DNA of 41,326 bases from Gemmataceae bacterium (GTDB taxonomy: Bacteria; Planctomycetota; Planctomycetia; Gemmatales; Gemmataceae): positions 1-41,326 of the forward strand of contig PLDW01000478.1 in assembly GCA_003136315.1 (NCBI GenBank), written 5' to 3'. Position numbers and translations under genes: made by a program. Of this stretch, positions 16,294 through 24,238 are shown piece after piece; the first letter of the stretch is position 1, and each line of letters begins with the position of its first letter. Below the pieces are notes generated by a model. That model had not been told where the DNA came from. It saw nothing but the letters and a program-made list of their open reading frames with translations, and searched no databases.

Positions 16294-17213
16294 GCCGCGA
16301 CTCCGACATCAAGACACTGATCCACTGCCCGGCCGGGTTGTAGACCGTGCAGGAAATCAACCGCCCTCTGAGCATGGGCCGCTGCCTGAAAGATCGCTCG
16401 TTTGTCCTCCTTCAACACGGCGAGCCAGTGGCCGAGATACGCGGCGTGGTCGTGACGAGGTTCCGGCGTGATGCCAAGGTCGCAGCACAGGAACGCGGCC
16501 CCGATCTCGGCGACCAGCTCTTCGCGGGCATAGCCTTCGTCGCCGAATTTCTTCCCCCCGAACTCCCGGTTGAGGCGGGTCGGGTGCTTGGTCCAGTGGG
16601 TCATTTCGTGGGCCAGTGTCGCGCTGTAGCTCTCGGCGTCCTTGAAGGACACGAAGGGCGGCATCTGCACGTAATCGCGTTCGGGGGCGTAATACGCCTG
16701 GTTCCCGCCGTGGCGGATGTCGGCACCGGTGTGCGCGAAGAACCGGTCGGCCGCTTCGATGCGTTGCACCGGGTCGATCTGCGGTGCGGCAGTGGCGTAG
16801 AAGTGGGGAGGTAACCCCTCGATCTGCTCGACGTTGAAGACGGTGTAACCTTTCATGAAATAGATATCCCGCTCGTTCTCCTCGCCGTTTTCGCCGGTCT
16901 CGGTTTTGCTGATGCGGTCGGCGTAGACGACCAGCGAACCTTTGGAGTCCTTCCGGACGTTCCCCTTCAGTTCCTTGGCCTGTTTGAAGGTCATCCAGAT
17001 GGGGGCGGAGAAGTTGTGGGCGAGGGCCGATGTCCACAGCATCAGGACATTGATGCCCTTGTAGGGCTGGCCGTTCGCCCGCAAGGGCCGGGTGATGCGT
17101 CCGGCGGCGCACTCGGCATTCCACGGCTTGAGCCAGGGACGGACGCCCTGTTCCAGATCGGCGATGATGGCGCTGGTCACGCGGGTGTAGAGATCAATGC
17201 GGGTCGTCGTCAT
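16290..17213 (-). CDS. ardC: ArdC-type antirestriction protein with zincin domain
   Basis: 307 residues. Residues about 1-130 match the ArdC N-terminal ssDNA-binding domain: LYTRVTSAIIADLEQGVRPW, WNAECAAGRITRPLRANGQPY and YKGINVLMLW. The second half is a zincin-like metallopeptidase with LAHEMTHWTKHPTRLNREFG, the HExxH zinc motif intact, and a downstream glutamate in YAREELVAEIGAAFLC. ArdC proteins protect incoming single-stranded plasmid DNA from host restriction. The start overlaps the upstream gene's stop by 4 nt, and the stop overlaps the next start by 4 nt, so three genes form a tight unit. Confidence 0.92.
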   Translation of the reverse strand: MTTTRIDLYTRVTSAIIADLEQGVRPWLKPWNAECAAGRITRPLRANGQPYKGINVLMLWTSALAHNFSAPIWMTFKQAKELKGNVRKDSKGSLVVYADRISKTETGENGEENERDIYFMKGYTVFNVEQIEGLPPHFYATAAPQIDPVQRIEAADRFFAHTGADIRHGGNQAYYAPERDYVQMPPFVSFKDAESYSATLAHEMTHWTKHPTRLNREFGGKKFGDEGYAREELVAEIGAAFLCCDLGITPEPRHDHAAYLGHWLAVLKEDKRAIFQAAAHAQRAVDFLHGLQPGRAVDQCLDVGVAA

Positions 17214-17461
17214 GGGCGCGGCTCCTTTCCGGATGACTGCTCATCCCTCTCGCCTGGAGGCGCGAGCAACTCGTAGGGGTTATCGTCGAAGAGCCGGGCG
17301 AAAGGCACCATCTCGTAGTCCGGACCTCGGCGATTGACGGCGCAAAGGACGTAGACGGGTCTTCCCGTCGCTCGCTCGTGGCATTCGAGCAGGCAGGCAG
17401 CACCGTCGCTAAATGCCTGGTTCAAGGTGTTGAAATTGTCTCGGTATGGTTGCGGTATCAT
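17210..17461 (-). CDS. DUF6117-like small protein
   Basis: The start is taken at 17461 (MIPQPYRDNFNTL), preceded by AAGGA. An ATG six codons upstream at 17479 is possible but would overlap the terminator-like hairpin. The pattern IPQPYRDNFNTLNQAF, then GRPVYVLCAVNRRGPDYEMV and PFARLFDDNPYELLAPP, fits a family found in plasmid ArdC loci as I recall it (DUF6117). Function unknown. The last 4 nt overlap the ArdC start. Confidence 0.7.
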   Translation of the reverse strand: MIPQPYRDNFNTLNQAFSDGAACLLECHERATGRPVYVLCAVNRRGPDYEMVPFARLFDDNPYELLAPPGERDEQSSGKEPRP

Positions 17462-17477
17462 GGGTGGATTCCTTTCC

Positions 17478-17507
17478 AAAAGAATGGGCGGGCGTTTCCG
17501 CCCGCCC
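17478..17507 (-). terminator. Rho-independent-like terminator after parB-like gene
   Basis: Minus strand: GGGCGGGCG, loop gaaa, CGCCCGCCC, followed by attcttttgg. The stem is 9 bp of pure G-C and the T-run is short. It lies 8 nt after the parB-like stop and just before the DUF6117-like gene, so it may attenuate rather than end the operon. Confidence 0.65.
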
Positions 17508-17515
17508 TTGAGTGA

Positions 17516-19453
17516 TCAAGCTGCCTTCCTGGCTTTTTTGGCCTTGGCCGGTTTCGGTGAGGTGGAGATGTCAAACGACATACCCTGCGGAAGCCACGTT
17601 TTCAGCTTGGCGATCTGCTCGGGGGTACGCCCTGACTTCTCCGGATTGGAGAAGGCCCGGTCGAGCTGTTCGACCAGCAACGCCTTCTTGTCGTTGACGT
17701 GGGATTGTGCCCAGGGTTCCCCGAACACCTCACGGCTGATCGCCAGCAGTTGCTCGCGGTTGATCCGACCCAGGAAGTTGTCTTTGGCCGGACGCCAGTA
17801 ACCGGCCACGCTCGCTTCGGTCAGTGACAAGGCGGCGTCATAGGCGGTGGCTTCGTCGCCTCCGACGGGACCGAGCTTGGGTTGCAGCGTCAACGCCACG
17901 CAGTAGGCCAGCGATTCGAGTTTCGCAGCCTCCGGCAATGAGCGGAACTCCGCAAACCGTTCGGCTTCGGTTGCGGCCTTGAGCCAGCCGTTCGGAAGTG
18001 CTTTCCCGATGGCTGTCAGGTCACGCTCGGCGGACGTTGCTTCGTGCTGCTGACCCGGCTTCGGGAGTTTGAACTCCACATCCGGCCCGTCAGCAACGCG
18101 ACGCTTCCCGAGCAATTGGCTGGCCACCTGAAACGCCAGGACCTCCAGAGCTAGAGCGGGATGCCTGGCGATCTCAACCTGAGCGATCGGCAAACGCTGC
18201 GCGGCAAGGTCGCGTCGCAGCGATTCCGACAGGGCGTGTTTGGGCTTCGCCCTGGCTACTGGCCCGTCACTCCCGTCCACCCCAAGCAATTTTGCCAGGA
18301 GTTTCTTGTTCTCCGGCTTCACCAGCCCCTTGTCGTGAAAGACGGTGCCGTCTTGCCCGATCGACACGAAGCAGCCAGCGAGTGTCTTCTGCGTGTCGTC
18401 GTAGCCGACATAGCCTGCCAGTTTCCGCTCGACTTCCTCCAGCCGTTGGTGGATGGCGTCCTGCTGGTCAAGCAGGTCGTCTGACTCAGTATCCTCAAGG
18501 GCTTGTTCGATAACACTGAGTTGGGCATCTAGCTCAGACTTGAGATCGACCAGTTCCGCTGGGACACCGACCAGTCGCGGTGAGATCCGTCCGCAGCGGT
18601 GGATCGCGTCATAGTCCCGGTCGGGGTTGATCTCGATCCAGCCCCAGCCTTCGGCTTCCAGTTGCTTGCGGATGCTGTCGAGTTTTGCCTCGGCCAGCTT
18701 GTGCAGGAGGGCGGGCTTTTCGAGATAGACCTCGTCACCGAACAGGTCGGCACGGGTGGAACCCCCGGCGGCTTGATAGGCATCCAGCCCGACGAAGCGG
18801 GCCAGCTTGTCGCTGGCATCGACCATCTTCTCGGTGAGGGCCGCCCGGATGGCTTTGGGATCATCCTTCTGCCAGTCCTTGAGCGACTCGAACACCTTGA
18901 GTTGCCGGCGGTGGTCGTCGGTGACGGTGAAGGCCATCAGGCATTCCAGGGTCAGCCCGTCTTCCCGGTATTGCTGAAGCAGGTCGGGAGCGATGCGAGC
19001 CAGCTTCATCCGCTTCAGGACAAGGCTTTCCTCGACGCCAAACCGCTGTGCCACGTCGGCTGCACTTTCGCCCTGGTCGATCAGCGCAGCGAACGCCTCG
19101 AACTGGTCGGCCGGGTGCATCGCCAGCCGGACGGTGTTTTCGGCAAGGCTCATTTCGAGGGCGTGTGACTCGGTCACGATCTGGCAGGGCACCGCAAAAT
19201 CCTCCGGCAGTTTGCCCTCGGCCTGGAGCGCATGAATCGCCTCCAGCCGTCGGCCACCGGCGATCACGCGATAGGTGCCGTCGCCCGTGTCGGTGACGAC
19301 AAGGTTCTGCATCAGGCCGTGCGCCAGCAGCGATGCCTTCAACTCCACCATGCCGACCTTCACGGCGGTTCGGCGGGCGTTGAGAGGGGATTTCTCCAGC
19401 CTGCTGACGGCAATGAGCTGGGGTTGAGTCGGTGTGCATTGAATGTCAGTCAT
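17516..19453 (-). CDS. parB: Large ParB/RepB-like plasmid protein
   Basis: 645 residues from the ATG at 19453, which has GGAG 6 nt upstream. Residues about 10-100 are the ParB N-terminal domain: IAVSRLEKSPLNARRT, then TYRVIAGGRRLEAIHAL (equivalent of the GERR CTP-binding box) and MSLAENTVRLAMHPADQFEA. A helix-turn-helix follows (GESAADVAQRFGVEESLVLK). The remaining 400 residues are plasmid-specific, with a coiled segment near 320-370 and a lysine-rich tail. Such long ParB-like proteins accompany ArdC and large methylase-helicases on conjugative elements. They may act in segregation or as regulators. There is no second ParA nearby, so partition is likely carried by the 9.2-10.3 kb operon. Confidence 0.85.
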   Translation of the reverse strand: MTDIQCTPTQPQLIAVSRLEKSPLNARRTAVKVGMVELKASLLAHGLMQNLVVTDTGDGTYRVIAGGRRLEAIHALQAEGKLPEDFAVPCQIVTESHALEMSLAENTVRLAMHPADQFEAFAALIDQGESAADVAQRFGVEESLVLKRMKLARIAPDLLQQYREDGLTLECLMAFTVTDDHRRQLKVFESLKDWQKDDPKAIRAALTEKMVDASDKLARFVGLDAYQAAGGSTRADLFGDEVYLEKPALLHKLAEAKLDSIRKQLEAEGWGWIEINPDRDYDAIHRCGRISPRLVGVPAELVDLKSELDAQLSVIEQALEDTESDDLLDQQDAIHQRLEEVERKLAGYVGYDDTQKTLAGCFVSIGQDGTVFHDKGLVKPENKKLLAKLLGVDGSDGPVARAKPKHALSESLRRDLAAQRLPIAQVEIARHPALALEVLAFQVASQLLGKRRVADGPDVEFKLPKPGQQHEATSAERDLTAIGKALPNGWLKAATEAERFAEFRSLPEAAKLESLAYCVALTLQPKLGPVGGDEATAYDAALSLTEASVAGYWRPAKDNFLGRINREQLLAISREVFGEPWAQSHVNDKKALLVEQLDRAFSNPEKSGRTPEQIAKLKTWLPQGMSFDISTSPKPAKAKKARKAA

Positions 19454-19523
19454 AAGTAACTCCAATAGTTTTGATGGTTGAAAATGAAGCCGGTGGGCTG
19501 GGAGCCACCCACCGGCACCCGGA

Positions 19524-19787
19524 TCAGGCGGCTGCCTGAGCGGATTCTTTGCGGCCTTTGGCGTCGGCCTGTTGCTGGTGCATGATCCAGGTGTGAGCCA
19601 GGTCGAGCAGCTTGCCCATCGCGAGCAGGTCGTCGAAGCCGAGGCTGTCGGTTTCCTTCCAGGCATCTTCGCCCTGCTTGTAGCTGCGGCTGGGATTGAC
19701 GCTGTACCAGTTGCCTTTCTCGCCGTGGTTTCTCCAGATCGTGACTTGCAGGACGCCGATGCGGATTTTGTGTGCGGGTTGTGACAT
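19524..19787 (-). CDS. Small conserved plasmid protein, first gene of parB operon
   Basis: 87 residues: SQPAHKIRIGVLQVTIWRNH, GNWYSVNPSRSYKQGEDAWK and LGFDDLLAMGKLLDLAHTWI. It looks like a compact beta-rich protein of the kind common on conjugative plasmids (short strands, a W-Y-S-V strand, then a helix); no activity is known. A good ribosome site (GGAGAA, 5 nt spacing) precedes it. Directly upstream is copy 1 of the structured element, and the parB-like gene follows 70 nt downstream. Confidence 0.75.
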   Translation of the reverse strand: MSQPAHKIRIGVLQVTIWRNHGEKGNWYSVNPSRSYKQGEDAWKETDSLGFDDLLAMGKLLDLAHTWIMHQQQADAKGRKESAQAAA

Positions 19788-19814
19788 GGTGATTCTCCTT
19801 CTCTTTCGGTTGCC

Positions 19815-19958
19815 GGCCCCACCATTGGGGCCTTACGGCACGCCAGCGAATCAGCCTCAGCCCGGGGCGTAGCGCACCGGGCAAGCGGAAAATTGGGGGA
19901 GACCTCCAGGGGGAACCGATTTTCCGCTTGCCCGGCCCGGCGGCTGATTCACAGTGCC
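19815..19958 (-). promoter_or_regulatory. Structured leader element, copy 1
   Basis: About 145 bp with nested inverted repeats. Outer pair: GGCAC (19837-19841)/GTGCC (19954-19958). Middle pair: GAATCAGCC (19848-19856)/GGCTGATTC (19942-19950). Central perfect 17-bp pair: 19877-19893/19919-19935 (CCGGGCAAGCGGAAAAT and its complement) around a 25-nt loop. A separate hairpin GGCCCC-accatt-GGGGCC lies at 19815-19832. It is homologous to 40391-40542. Read on the minus strand it ends 28 nt before the first gene of the parB operon. It could be a 5' leader RNA or a DNA site bound by a plasmid regulator. Confidence 0.7.
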
Positions 19959-19974
19959 GGTAATAAGGCCACGG

Positions 19975-20202
19975 TCGGGGCGGAATCAGAAGAGAGAGGA
20001 ACCTATCGCACAACCCCAAGCGATTCCCGCATTGGCGGAGTGACGACATGCTGCTGGAGAAACGCGAAGGGACACCTGGGACGATGGACAGTTGCAGCCG
20101 TCAGGGCAAGCAGGTGAGGGGTTGGCAAGGGGGTTTCAGGACACGGCAACTGGGAACGATGATGGGACAATGCGGGCCGGACCGGTCAGCGGAATCAGGC
20201 GA
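19975..20202. other. Gene-free spacer upstream of parB operon
   Basis: No gene seen between the structured element and the small membrane protein gene. It presumably carries the promoter of the parB operon on the minus strand; no clear -35/-10 pair could be chosen. An oriT is possible here or at 20593-20830 because the relaxase is adjacent, but no nic-like sequence was recognised. Confidence 0.35.
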
Positions 20203-20592
20203 TCAAAAGTCGTAGCGGGAACGCACTTCTTCGGCAAGCGAGCGACTGACCGTCACCCGGTCGCGGAACCTCCGGCTGGGTTCGCAGAACGGCTCGTCAG
20301 GTGAGAAGTCAGGTGTGTCCAGCATCGCGGAGCGATCCGCCCCACACTTTGGATGTCTGTCGTTCACAGGCTCACGGTAGAGCCAGGCGGCCACGGAAGA
20401 CCCGAACCAGAGGCTCCCAAGGCTGCCCACGCCGGTCACCAGGAGTGGGAAGGACGTGATGAGTTCGGAGAGATGGAGCAGACCGCTTGCTTCCAACTCG
20501 AATGCGAGGACCGCCAGGATGGGGACAATGACGATACCTGCACGGGCCGCTGCCGTGTCTACCAAGTCCAAAAGATCGTCCATCCGAGACAT
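20203..20592 (-). CDS. Possible small membrane protein
   Basis: 129 residues with two likely membrane spans, about 18-37 (AGIVIVPILAVLAFELEASG) and 46-70 (ITSFPLLVTGVGSLGSLWFG), and a charged C-terminal half rich in Asp, Arg and Glu. It lies between the parB operon and the relaxase gene, where small mobilisation or entry proteins can occur. The family is not recognised and the ribosome site is weak. The overlapping plus-strand frame is Cys/Arg-rich and less convincing. Confidence 0.4.
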   Translation of the reverse strand: MSRMDDLLDLVDTAAARAGIVIVPILAVLAFELEASGLLHLSELITSFPLLVTGVGSLGSLWFGSSVAAWLYREPVNDRHPKCGADRSAMLDTPDFSPDEPFCEPSRRFRDRVTVSRSLAEEVRSRYDF

Positions 20593-20819
20593 CGGCCCAG
20601 AATAGATCGTCCTCGCAAAATGCCAAGCGAAAAAATGGATCTCGGCTTGTGCGGCCTTGACCGTTTACGATCCTGCACCGGGTGTCCGTCGAGTCTTGCG
20701 CTGCGCCCAAGGGGTGATGTCGTCGTCTCGCAACAGCTGAAGCATCTCGCGGAAACTCGAACGGTCATCGCTGGTGACATCCCATTGTCGCAGGTTGCCG
20801 GAATAGCTAGGAAAAATCA

Positions 20820-20847
20820 TTTACAGTGAATCGCGGCTGCGTATGAT
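20820..20847 (+). promoter_or_regulatory. Relaxase gene promoter, leaderless
   Basis: TTTACA (20820-20825), 16-bp spacer, TATGAT (20842-20847), then 5 nt to the ATG at 20853. There is no Shine-Dalgarno sequence, so transcription should begin at or next to the start codon. Confidence 0.7.
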
Positions 20848-20852
20848 TCTGC

Positions 20853-23543
20853 ATGCTCCGCGTCACGCAGCAAGACAGTGCCTCCGGTGCCAAGCGTTAC
20901 TACGCCTCGGCGGACTATTACAGCGAGGGCCAGGAGATCATCGGCTCCTGGGGCGGCGACGGCGCGAAGCGGCTCGGGCTCGAAGGCGTGGTGGACAAGT
21001 TTTCTTTCGACCGGCTGTGTGACAACCTCAACCCCACCACCGGTGAATCGCTCACCGTCCGCACCCGCACCGAGCGGACCGTCGGCTATGACTTCACCTT
21101 CTCGGTGCCGAAGTCGGTGTCACTGCTCTATGCCATGACCGGGGATCGGGACGTCCTCGACGCCTTCCGCGCGGCCGTTGACGAGACCATGTCCGACATC
21201 GAAACGGAGATGAAGACCCGTGTTCGCCGGAACGGCAAGGACGTGGACCGCACAACCGGCAACATGATCTGGGCGGAGTTCATCCACACCACCTCCCGTC
21301 CGGTGGACGGCGTTCCCGACCCGCAACTCCATGCCCATTGCTTCGCCTTCAACGCCACTTTTGATGAACAGGAGGACCGCTGGAAGGCTGGGCAGTTCCG
21401 AGGGCTGAAAGCCGATGCCCCGTATTTCCAGGCCGGGTTCCGGGTCCGGCTGGCCAACAAGCTCCAGGATTTGGGCTTCGGAGTCGAACGCAAGCGCGAC
21501 GATTTCGAGATCATCGGTGTTCCCGCCTCGGCCCTGCGGAAGTTCTCTCGCCGCACCGAGGAAATCGAGAAGGTCGCGGCCGAACGGGGCATCACCGACC
21601 CGAAACGCAAGGACGAGTTGGGGGCCGAGACACGCGAGAAGAAGAACAACGATCTGTCGTGGGACGAGCTACGCAAGCGATGGGACGGGAAACTGAGTCA
21701 GCCCGAACGCGAGGCACTGGCGTCGGCTCACCGTCGCGATCTTCCCTTCGGGCGTCCCGAACCGGACGAGAGGATGGCGGTCAGTTTTGCCCTGGATCAC
21801 TGCTTCACCCGCGAAGCGGTGGTGCCCGAGCGGAAACTCCTGACCGAAGCGATGAAGCGTGGCCTCGGCGCAGTCACGATCGAGGGAGTGAAGGACGAAC
21901 TGGCGGGACGCTCCCTGATCCGAAGCCAGGTTGCCGGGCGAGACCTGGTCACGACTCCGCAGATGCTGGGTAGCGAGGAACGCCTCGTTGCCTTCGCCCG
22001 GAAGGGGAGGGGGCGATACCGTCCCCTGGGCGATCCCGACCGCCCTTGCTCACGCGAGTGGCTCAACGCCGGTCAGAAGGCCGCCGTCCGTCATGTACTC
22101 GGCTCGCGTGACCGCGTGACGATCATCCGGGGTGCGGCCGGCACGGGCAAAACGACCCTGGAACAGGAAATCGGAGAAGGCCTGGCAGCTGCCGGTCGGC
22201 CCGTCGTGGCGCTGGCACAGACGGCGGAAGCGAGCAGGGGGGTACTGCGGCACGAGGCGGGCTTCGCCAACGCCGACACAGTCGCCCGTCTCCTGACCGA
22301 TCGCAAGATGCAGGAGTCCGCCCGTGGCGGGGTGGTGCTCGTCGATGAAGCAAGCATGCTCGGTACGCAAGACATGCTGAAGATATTCGACTTAGCCGAA
22401 GGGATGAATGCTCGCGTTGTCCTGGTCGGAGACCGCAAGCAGCATCGCAGCGTCTCGGCTGGCGAGCCGCTGAAGCTGCTCGAAGAAAAAGCGGGCCTCC
22501 CAGTGGCTGAGGTGACGGAGATTCTCCGTCAGTCAGGTGACTACCTCAAAGCCTCGCAAGCACTCGCAAACGGCGACACCGCCGCGGGCTTTGCCGAGCT
22601 GGATCGGCTCGGCTGGGTGAAGGAAGTCAAAGACGGCGAGCGTTACCAGGCCCTTGCCGGTGCCTACCTCTCGGCAGTAGCGGAGAAGAAACGCAATGGC
22701 GACCCCAAAACGGCCCTGGTGGTCAGTCCGACACACGCCGAAGGCGCCCGGATCACCCACGCCATCCGCTCAGGTTTGAAGGAGCAGGGCATGCTCGAAG
22801 GGGAACGCCAGTTGCCAGTGTGGGTGCCCGCACACCTGACAGCGCCCCAGAAAGCCGACTTGACGAATTACGACCCCGGCGACCTCCTCCAGTTCCACCA
22901 GAATGCCCCCGGCCACAAGAATGGCTCCCGGCTCACCGTTACAGACGAGAGCCCGCCGCCGGTCGAACATGCCGCGCGGTTCGAGGTCTACCGACCGGCG
23001 ACGTTGGAAGTGGCGGTCGGCGACCGTGTGCGGGTCACCACCGGAGGCAAGACGAAGGAGGGCAAGCACCGGCTCAATAACGGCACGCTGCTGACCGTGC
23101 AGGGCTTCACGCCGCGCGGAGACGTGATCGTCGACCACGGCTGGGTCATCGACCGGGAATTCGGGCACCTGGCGCACGGCTACTGCACGACTTCCGTTGC
23201 CAGTCAGGGCAAGACCGTAGACAAGGTGTTCATCGGCATGTCGGCACAGTCCTTCCCGGCGACGAACCAGCGGACGGGTTATGTGTCGGTGACCAGGGGC
23301 CGGGAGCAGGTCGTCCTCTTCACCGACGATAAGTACGCGCTCCTGAAAGCCGTCCAGAAGCCGGACTCGCCGATGTCGGCGATGGAACTCGCCCTGACAC
23401 GGAGGCGGAAACCGACACTGCGGGAGCGTCTGCGCAAGCAACTTGCGTTTGCCCGCCGGCTTGCTAATTTCGCCCAGACACACGAACCGCAACGGCGCGA
23501 TGAAGGCCGCCAGTTGCACCAGGAGAGAGGCCATGACCGATAA
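20853..23543 (+). CDS. traI: MobF-family relaxase-helicase (TrwC/TraI type)
   Basis: 896 residues. Residues 1-290 are the relaxase: the N-terminal tyrosine pairs in KRYYASADYYSEG (Y16, Y17, Y22, Y23), the fold segment YDFTFSVPKSVSLLYAM and the three-histidine metal motif PDPQLHAHCFAFN near 160. Residues about 415-860 are a RecD/UvrD-like SF1 helicase with Walker A GAAGTGKTT (near 428-436), Walker B VVLVDEASML, VLVGDRKQHRSV and a C-terminal YVSVTRGREQVVLF. It would nick oriT, stay on the 5' end and unwind the strand for transfer. It is shorter than F TraI, near TrwC size. No coupling protein or secretion genes are in the window. Confidence 0.93.
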   Translation: MLRVTQQDSASGAKRYYASADYYSEGQEIIGSWGGDGAKRLGLEGVVDKFSFDRLCDNLNPTTGESLTVRTRTERTVGYDFTFSVPKSVSLLYAMTGDRDVLDAFRAAVDETMSDIETEMKTRVRRNGKDVDRTTGNMIWAEFIHTTSRPVDGVPDPQLHAHCFAFNATFDEQEDRWKAGQFRGLKADAPYFQAGFRVRLANKLQDLGFGVERKRDDFEIIGVPASALRKFSRRTEEIEKVAAERGITDPKRKDELGAETREKKNNDLSWDELRKRWDGKLSQPEREALASAHRRDLPFGRPEPDERMAVSFALDHCFTREAVVPERKLLTEAMKRGLGAVTIEGVKDELAGRSLIRSQVAGRDLVTTPQMLGSEERLVAFARKGRGRYRPLGDPDRPCSREWLNAGQKAAVRHVLGSRDRVTIIRGAAGTGKTTLEQEIGEGLAAAGRPVVALAQTAEASRGVLRHEAGFANADTVARLLTDRKMQESARGGVVLVDEASMLGTQDMLKIFDLAEGMNARVVLVGDRKQHRSVSAGEPLKLLEEKAGLPVAEVTEILRQSGDYLKASQALANGDTAAGFAELDRLGWVKEVKDGERYQALAGAYLSAVAEKKRNGDPKTALVVSPTHAEGARITHAIRSGLKEQGMLEGERQLPVWVPAHLTAPQKADLTNYDPGDLLQFHQNAPGHKNGSRLTVTDESPPPVEHAARFEVYRPATLEVAVGDRVRVTTGGKTKEGKHRLNNGTLLTVQGFTPRGDVIVDHGWVIDREFGHLAHGYCTTSVASQGKTVDKVFIGMSAQSFPATNQRTGYVSVTRGREQVVLFTDDKYALLKAVQKPDSPMSAMELALTRRRKPTLRERLRKQLAFARRLANFAQTHEPQRRDEGRQLHQERGHDR

Positions 23544-24039
23544 GAGCGGGCTGGCGGGCTTATTTGAGAGCACACCCCGCGCGGCGGCCCGGCTGCCGCT
23601 GGCCGATGAGATCGAGCCGGAAACCGACGAAGAGGCGTGCGCGGCCTTCGGTTACCTGCGCGGGACACGCGACCGCGCCTTGGCGGTCGAGTTCCGCTAC
23701 CGCGACGGCAACAGCGATTATTTCCCTTATTCCTGGCTCGGACCGTGGCGGTTCAACCCGTCAGTGGGGTTGTTGTTGAAATTCACCGGCGATGTGGTCA
23801 CGCTGGTGCTAATCCGGGGCAGCAATCTCGATGCAGCAGTGAACCAGGGAGCAATGAACCTGACCGACTGCGGCTTGCAACGGCACCGCATCACCTGGAT
23901 ACGCGAAATGGACCAGGCGGAGTTGAAACGGGTAGGGGACAGCGGGCCGACCATTGATCGGATCGAGGTGGCCGAGTTCGAGACGGTCGAGGAGCAGCGT
24001 AAGTGGCTGAGCCAGTTTGCACCAGTGTTTGCCCGGTAG
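23533..24039 (+). CDS. Relaxase-linked hypothetical protein
   Basis: 168 residues; the start is at 23533, with GGAGAG upstream and an 11-nt overlap with the relaxase stop, so expression is coupled. The middle part (FRYRDGNSDYFPYSWLGPWR, VGLLLKFTGDVVTLVLIRGS, NLDAAV) is a small beta-rich domain, and RHRITWIREM follows. Residues 1-40 are probably disordered. I do not know the function. The overlap suggests a role in plasmid transfer or regulation of the relaxase. Confidence 0.75.
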   Translation: MTDKSGLAGLFESTPRAAARLPLADEIEPETDEEACAAFGYLRGTRDRALAVEFRYRDGNSDYFPYSWLGPWRFNPSVGLLLKFTGDVVTLVLIRGSNLDAAVNQGAMNLTDCGLQRHRITWIREMDQAELKRVGDSGPTIDRIEVAEFETVEEQRKWLSQFAPVFAR

Positions 24040-24238
24040 GCCACTGGCGGTTGATCATGATTCGATTTCCAGAAGATCGGCGATTCCCTGGTTGGTGGAG
24101 GCTGGCCGGTCAATTGGTCGAGTGGCATCGGCGGTCGCTGCGATGAGCCACCGCGGCACTCCCTACTAGATCATAGTCGGTTGATCGGGAAACAGGCTGC
24201 CGGCCAGTGACGTCCTCCGAATCCTCGTCGACTGATCG
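24040..24238. other. Convergent spacer
   Basis: Separates the converging relaxase operon and kinase-helicase gene. No intrinsic terminator with a T-run was found. Confidence 0.4.

Noticed and set aside
19454..19825. N-terminal extension of the ParB-like frame
   Set aside because: It overlaps the small conserved gene at 19524-19787; the ATG at 19453 has GGAG at ideal spacing and starts the ParB domain.
20353..20829. 158-codon plus-strand frame before the relaxase
   Set aside because: Cys/His/Arg-rich, no family, and it overlaps the relaxase promoter; the opposing membrane-protein frame is somewhat more credible.
20593..20830. oriT next to the relaxase gene
   Set aside because: Position is suitable, but no inverted repeat plus nic-type sequence could be identified by eye.
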